Origin: CAJQND01 sp051010095
GTDB taxonomy: Bacteria > Pseudomonadota > Alphaproteobacteria > Rhizobiales > CAJQND01
Reading direction: 5' to 3'
Assembly (NCBI GenBank): GCA_051010095.1
Contig: JBPCVX010000107.1
Span: forward strand, 1-7,446
DNA length: 7,446 bases
The position numbers were made by a program, and so were the translations under genes. The stretch's first letter is position 1. Every line of letters begins with the position of its first letter. The notes under the pieces are model-generated. The model saw only the letters and a program-made list of their open reading frames with translations, ran no database searches and was not told where the DNA came from. Positions 4,551 to 7,446 of this stretch are shown here, in pieces.

Positions 4551-6092
4551 ATGAGCGATAAATCCAAGCCGATCATTGCCGACCTCAAGCCAATTAAAAC
4601 TGAACTCAAGGATGGCGAGAAGTATTTTTGGTGCAGATGTGGACTTTCGAAGAACCAACCCTTTTGCGATGGATCTCACAAAGGCACGGAATTCACACCG
4701 CTCGCTTTTACCGCGGAAAAATCCGGCGACGCCTTTCTGTGCCAATGTAAGCGCACGGGCAATAACCCCTATTGTGATGGTACGCATGCACGATTGGGAG
4801 ATGCAAAGGTTGGTGATCCCGCACCTGAAGTAAGCCATGAGGGCGCACCACAAGCCGAACCAACACCTGAAGAGCCAACAGTTGCCAAAATTCATGCGCT
4901 TGCCCGCGACGGGCTTTCAAAAACCGGTCATCACGGCGAGATGGGCTCCATGGGTGTGCCGCGCAAAGATTTGCCCCACTGGGACGATATTCAAATTCTG
5001 GCAGCCCAATTCGCCCGCAAACCACTGATGGACGACATGGATGTAGGCACAGAGCTAGTGATCGGCCCGCGTGCAAAGAAGCCTCTGGTTCTGAAAATTC
5101 CGCTTTTCGTCTCTGACATGAGTTTTGGGGCGCTCTCTCAGGAAGCGAAAGTGGCGCTTGCCAAGGGTGCGGAAATGGCCGGTACCGGCATTTGTTCCGG
5201 TGAAGGCGGCATGCTACCCGAGGAGCAACAAGCAAACAGCCGCTACTTCTATGAACTCGCTTCGGCAAAGTTCGGTTGGCAGGAAGACCTGGTCGAGCGC
5301 GTACAGGCGTTTCATTTCAAGGGCGGTCAAGGCGCCAAAACTGGTACAGGTGGCCATTTGCCGGGCGCCAAGGTAACGGAAAAAATCGCCGAGGTGCGTG
5401 GCCTGAAACCGGGGCAGGACGCGATCTCTCCACCAACCTTTGATGCGCCAGAATCAATTGATGATTTCCGCAATTTCTCAGACATGGTGCGCGAGCGTTC
5501 CGGCGGCATTCCAATCGGGTTCAAACTGTCTGCCAATCATATTGAAGATGATATCGATTTCGCACTTGCTGCGGGTGCCGATTTCATCATTCTCGACGGC
5601 CGCGGTGGTGGAACAGGTGCAGCACCCCTGCTCTTCCGCGATCATATTTCAGTACCAACCATCCCGGCACTGGCCCGTGCGCGCCGGCATCTCGATGCGC
5701 AAAAGGCGCACGATGTTACGCTCATTATCACCGGCGGGTTGCGCATGCCGGAAGACTTCATCAAGGCCATGGCCATGGGCGCGGACGGGGTTGCTGTCTC
5801 CAATTCAGCCATTCAGGCGGTGGGCTGTGTTGCGGCGCGCATGTGCAACACTAATAATTGCCCGGCGGGCGTTGCCACCCAAAAGCCGGAACTGCGCAAG
5901 CGGCTCGATGTGGAGGTGAGCGCAAAACGACTTGCCACATTCTTCGGTGCGGCGACTGAATTGATGCAAGTTATGGCGCGCGCCTGCGGGCACAACCACC
6001 TTTCGCAATTCAATATGAGCGATATCACCACCTGGAAGCGCGAAATGGCGCATCTGTCTGGCGTAAAGTTTGGTGGTGTGGGAATGCCCTAG
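4551..6092 (+). CDS. Fusion protein: two CDGSH [2Fe-2S] motifs + glutamate synthase FMN/3Fe-4S domain
   Basis: The 513-aa cytosolic flavoprotein has no settled function. Residues 1-80 hold two CDGSH zinc-finger-like Fe-S motifs: CRCGLSKNQPFCDGSH (Cys28, Cys30, Cys39, His43) and CQCKRTGNNPYCDGTH (Cys64, Cys66, Cys75, His79). Each should bind a [2Fe-2S] cluster by three Cys and one His. A Pro/Glu-rich linker (about 85-112) follows. Residues about 140-485 are the synthase domain of GltB: SDMSFGALS (188-196), SGEGG (216-220), GGQGAKTGTGGHLPG (258-272), FMN-binding DGRGGGTGAAP (349-359), ITGGLR (393-398) and the 3Fe-4S cysteines Cys426, Cys432, Cys437 (C-x5-C-x4-C). The class II glutaminase domain of GltB is absent, so it cannot itself draw ammonia from glutamine by the usual route. 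It may act on another amine or be an Fe-S/FMN electron-transfer enzyme. AAGGA precedes ATG 4551. The gene is divergent from rhodanese-metZ. Confidence 0.94.
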   Translation: MSDKSKPIIADLKPIKTELKDGEKYFWCRCGLSKNQPFCDGSHKGTEFTPLAFTAEKSGDAFLCQCKRTGNNPYCDGTHARLGDAKVGDPAPEVSHEGAPQAEPTPEEPTVAKIHALARDGLSKTGHHGEMGSMGVPRKDLPHWDDIQILAAQFARKPLMDDMDVGTELVIGPRAKKPLVLKIPLFVSDMSFGALSQEAKVALAKGAEMAGTGICSGEGGMLPEEQQANSRYFYELASAKFGWQEDLVERVQAFHFKGGQGAKTGTGGHLPGAKVTEKIAEVRGLKPGQDAISPPTFDAPESIDDFRNFSDMVRERSGGIPIGFKLSANHIEDDIDFALAAGADFIILDGRGGGTGAAPLLFRDHISVPTIPALARARRHLDAQKAHDVTLIITGGLRMPEDFIKAMAMGADGVAVSNSAIQAVGCVAARMCNTNNCPAGVATQKPELRKRLDVEVSAKRLATFFGAATELMQVMARACGHNHLSQFNMSDITTWKREMAHLSGVKFGGVGMP

Positions 6093-6112
6093 CGCTATTT
6101 GGCGCGCTTTTT
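6091..6112 (+). terminator. Weak candidate intrinsic terminator after the CDGSH-GltS gene
   Basis: AGCGC (6091-6095) can pair with GCGCT (6104-6108) across an eight-base loop, followed by TTTT (6109-6112). The stem has only five pairs and lies inside the convergent cfa 3' end, where the T-run is the complement of the lysine-rich cfa C-terminus. It may be incidental, but there is no other room for a terminator. Confidence 0.28.
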
Positions 6113-7321
6113 CTGCTCGAGTTCTTCCTCGCGCGCGAACATATAATCGCGCGTGATCGGAAGGGTGTTCACATCTTTGGTGAGCTGCATCTGAAATACC
6201 ATGTGCTTGCCATGGCGAAATGTGAACTCACTCATGATCAGGTAAAACTCCCACATGCGGCAGAAGCGTGCATCAAGCATCTCGGCAATTTTATCGCGAT
6301 TTTCCTGAAAATTATTCTCCCAGGCAAGAAGGGTATCTGCATAGTGAAGGCGCAGAATCTCAATATCATTCACCCACAGGCCAGATTGCTCCACCGCGTC
6401 CAGGGTTTCTGACAATGCAGGCGAGTACCCACCGGGGAAGATATACTTGCGTACCCAGGCGCCAGTGGTTCCCTTTCCGCCCTTGCGGCCGATGGAATGC
6501 AATAGCGCAACGCCATCATCGGCAAGCAGCTCAGAAATCTGACCAAAAAATGCCGGAAACTGTTGCACGCCCACATGCTCAAACATGCCCACTGACACAA
6601 TGCGGTCGAAGGGTCCTTGAACTTCGCGGTAATCAATGAGCTCAAAGCGAACGCGATCACTCAAGCCGCGTTCTTTGGCGCGCTGCGTCGCAAGCTGCTG
6701 CTGCTCAGTGGAGAGCGTTACGCCCGTAACCTCTACATCTTCCGCGGCCGCCAGATACATGGCCATTCCGCCCCAGCCGGAGCCAATATCAAGCACTCGC
6801 TGGCCAGGCTTCAAATCAAGCTTGGAGGCAATGTGTTGCAGCTTGTTTTGCTGGGCTTCGGCAAGTGTGTCTTCAAGCGTGCGAAAATAGGCGCATGAAT
6901 AGTGCATATCCTCGTCAAGAAACAGCCGGTAGAGATCGTTTGAGAGATCATAGTGATGAGACACGTTCTGCTTTGAAGCATCTACCGTGTTGCGCTGGTG
7001 CAACTTGCGGATTTTCTTATATGTCCCGCGCACCAATTTTTGCATGGGCTGGTCGCGCAGGTTTGAGCGATTGACCGCAAACACTTTCAGCAAATCGCGA
7101 ATGCCACCATCCACGATCTGCAAGGTGCCATTCATATAAGCCTCGCCTGCCCGCAGCTCCGGGTTCAGGAACAAAGAGGTGTAAAGCTTCGGATCTGTGA
7201 TGCGCAGGGTGACTTCCGGCCCCGGTTCTCCAGCATAGACATGCTCGTTCCCATCCGCATCGATCACCCGCATGGTGCCGACTTTTATGAATCTGCTCAT
7301 CATTGAATTGAGAAGTTTCAT
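6095..7321 (-). CDS. cfa: Cyclopropane-fatty-acyl-phospholipid synthase (Cfa/CmaA family)
   Basis: Cfa transfers a methylene from S-adenosylmethionine to the double bond of unsaturated phospholipid acyl chains at the inner membrane, usually as cells enter stationary phase or meet acid stress. The 408-aa length is normal. Residues 1-90 form the N-terminal lipid-binding domain with the FLNPELRAGEAYMNG block. The catalytic domain shows HHYDLSNDLYRLFLDEDMHYSCAYF (122-146, with Cys143) and the SAM motif VLDIGSGWGGMA (176-187). FEHVG (Glu248), HSIGR (275-279) and HYADTLLAW (Tyr327) follow; Cys143, Glu248, His275, Ile277 and Tyr327 match the bicarbonate-site residues of E. coli Cfa. ATG 7321 is chosen because the family starts just before the RFIKVGT helix; no strong ribosome binding site is seen. 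The gene converges on the CDGSH-GltS gene with 2 nt between stops. Methylation of another lipid cannot be excluded. Confidence 0.94.
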   Translation of the reverse strand: MKLLNSMMSRFIKVGTMRVIDADGNEHVYAGEPGPEVTLRITDPKLYTSLFLNPELRAGEAYMNGTLQIVDGGIRDLLKVFAVNRSNLRDQPMQKLVRGTYKKIRKLHQRNTVDASKQNVSHHYDLSNDLYRLFLDEDMHYSCAYFRTLEDTLAEAQQNKLQHIASKLDLKPGQRVLDIGSGWGGMAMYLAAAEDVEVTGVTLSTEQQQLATQRAKERGLSDRVRFELIDYREVQGPFDRIVSVGMFEHVGVQQFPAFFGQISELLADDGVALLHSIGRKGGKGTTGAWVRKYIFPGGYSPALSETLDAVEQSGLWVNDIEILRLHYADTLLAWENNFQENRDKIAEMLDARFCRMWEFYLIMSEFTFRHGKHMVFQMQLTKDVNTLPITRDYMFAREEELEQKKRAK

Positions 7322-7345
7322 GAAGTAACCGTTTCATCTCGTGTG

Positions 7346-7376
7346 GACCCTTAGAAACCTAGGATTCCCTGGGGTC
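7346..7376. repeat. Imperfect dyad in the predicted cfa leader
   Basis: Outer arms GACCC (7346-7350) and GGGTC (7372-7376) are nearly co-centred with an inner, one-mismatch palindrome, GAA-A-CCTAGG-A-TTC (7354-7367). Read from the minus strand it falls inside the predicted cfa mRNA leader and could fold as an interrupted hairpin. As DNA it could be a protein site. It contains a GATTC (7363-7367), a GANTC methylation target. Confidence 0.22.
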
Positions 7377-7379
7377 TTA

Positions 7380-7408
7380 TTGCTTATTCAGTCGTCAATC
7401 GATATACA
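7380..7408 (+). promoter_or_regulatory. Candidate rightward promoter at the right edge
   Basis: TTGCTT (7380-7385) and TATACA (7403-7408) are 17 bp apart, a good sigma-70-like arrangement. Transcription would start near 7415, after the AAAGGGG that looks like a ribosome binding site (7408-7414). Either the promoter or the start of the following frame is therefore misjudged, or the transcript is almost leaderless. Confidence 0.28.
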
Positions 7409-7436
7409 AAGGGGTACACAAATGGCAATATCGATT
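7397..7436. repeat. Inverted repeat AATCGATAT-N22-ATATCGATT at the right-edge control region
   Basis: Arms 7397-7405 and 7428-7436 are perfect nine-base reverse complements. The self-palindromic ATCGAT cores lie 32 bp apart, about three helical turns. The repeat brackets the candidate cfa promoter and the ribosome binding site and start of the rightward frame. It could be a pair of regulator sites or an mRNA hairpin. Confidence 0.4.
7401..7428 (-). promoter_or_regulatory. Candidate promoter for cfa
   Basis: On the minus strand, TTGCCA (7428-7423) and TATATC (7406-7401) are 16 bp apart. Start near 7394 would give a leader of about 73 nt containing the dyad at 7346-7376. Both elements lie within or between the arms of the 7397-7436 inverted repeat. 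Confidence 0.35.
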
Positions 7437-7446
7437 ATGCTAAAAC
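7422..7446 (+). CDS. Possible 5' end of a gene leaving the window (MAISIMLK...)
   Basis: ATG 7422 follows AAAGGGG (7408-7414) by seven bases, a good ribosome binding site, and opens a frame reading MAISIMLK up to the edge. Eight codons are too few to identify a family. The hydrophobic start would fit a membrane or secreted protein, or be chance. It would be divergent from cfa. Confidence 0.32.

Noticed and set aside
4708..5268. Minus-strand 186-aa open frame opposite the CDGSH-GltS gene
   Set aside because: Arg/Pro/His-rich shadow typical of antisense to a moderately GC-rich gene; the plus-strand protein is unmistakable.
1..7446. Mobile element, CRISPR array or tRNA/rRNA gene
   Set aside because: No transposase-like frame, regularly spaced direct repeats, cloverleaf-like or conserved rRNA segments were seen by reading.

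Overview
The window looks like a chromosomal stretch from an alphaproteobacterium, most likely of the Hyphomicrobiales (Rhizobiales) type. This rests on protein character and gene company: a FolE-HisI pair divergent from an IscU-like scaffold gene and yidD, a MetZ-type O-succinylhomoserine sulfhydrylase, and a CDGSH-glutamate synthase fusion. Base composition looks moderate by eye (roughly half G+C), lower than in many terrestrial rhizobia. I see no insertion sequence, phage gene, CRISPR array, tRNA or rRNA. Genes are packed tightly on both strands.

Layout, left to right. Positions 1-303 hold an uncertain small minus-strand reading frame (64-165), possibly the start of a frameshifted gene running off the left edge, and an AT-rich intergenic stretch. 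A LysE/RhtB-family exporter (304-888, +) converges on yidD (875-1141, -), their ends overlapping by 14 nt. yidD follows an IscU/NifU-N-like Fe-S scaffold gene (1173-1625, -). A 160-nt divergent region (1626-1785) carries a candidate promoter and an inverted repeat, then leads into folE (1786-2394, +) and hisI (2400-2807, +). hisI converges on metZ (2804-3991, -), which lies downstream of a single-domain rhodanese (4010-4411, -). A 139-nt divergent region (4412-4550) with a perfect 18-bp dyad separates these from a 513-aa protein with two CDGSH [2Fe-2S] motifs fused to a glutamate-synthase FMN/3Fe-4S domain (4551-6092, +). This converges, with 2 nt between stop codons, on a cyclopropane-fatty-acyl-phospholipid synthase (6095-7321, -). 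The last 125 nt are a divergent regulatory region with an inverted repeat and the possible first codons of a plus-strand gene.

How the genes fit together. folE and hisI supply pterin/folate precursors and histidine. The IscU-like protein, rhodanese, MetZ and CDGSH-GltS protein share a sulfur and Fe-S theme. Rhodanese-metZ and CDGSH-GltS are transcribed divergently from one short control region with a strong dyad, so they may answer to a common regulator; this is inference. YidD and Cfa act at the cell membrane.

Most of the window is ordinary housekeeping sequence. The part least explained by known biology is the CDGSH-GltS fusion and its shared control region with rhodanese-metZ.
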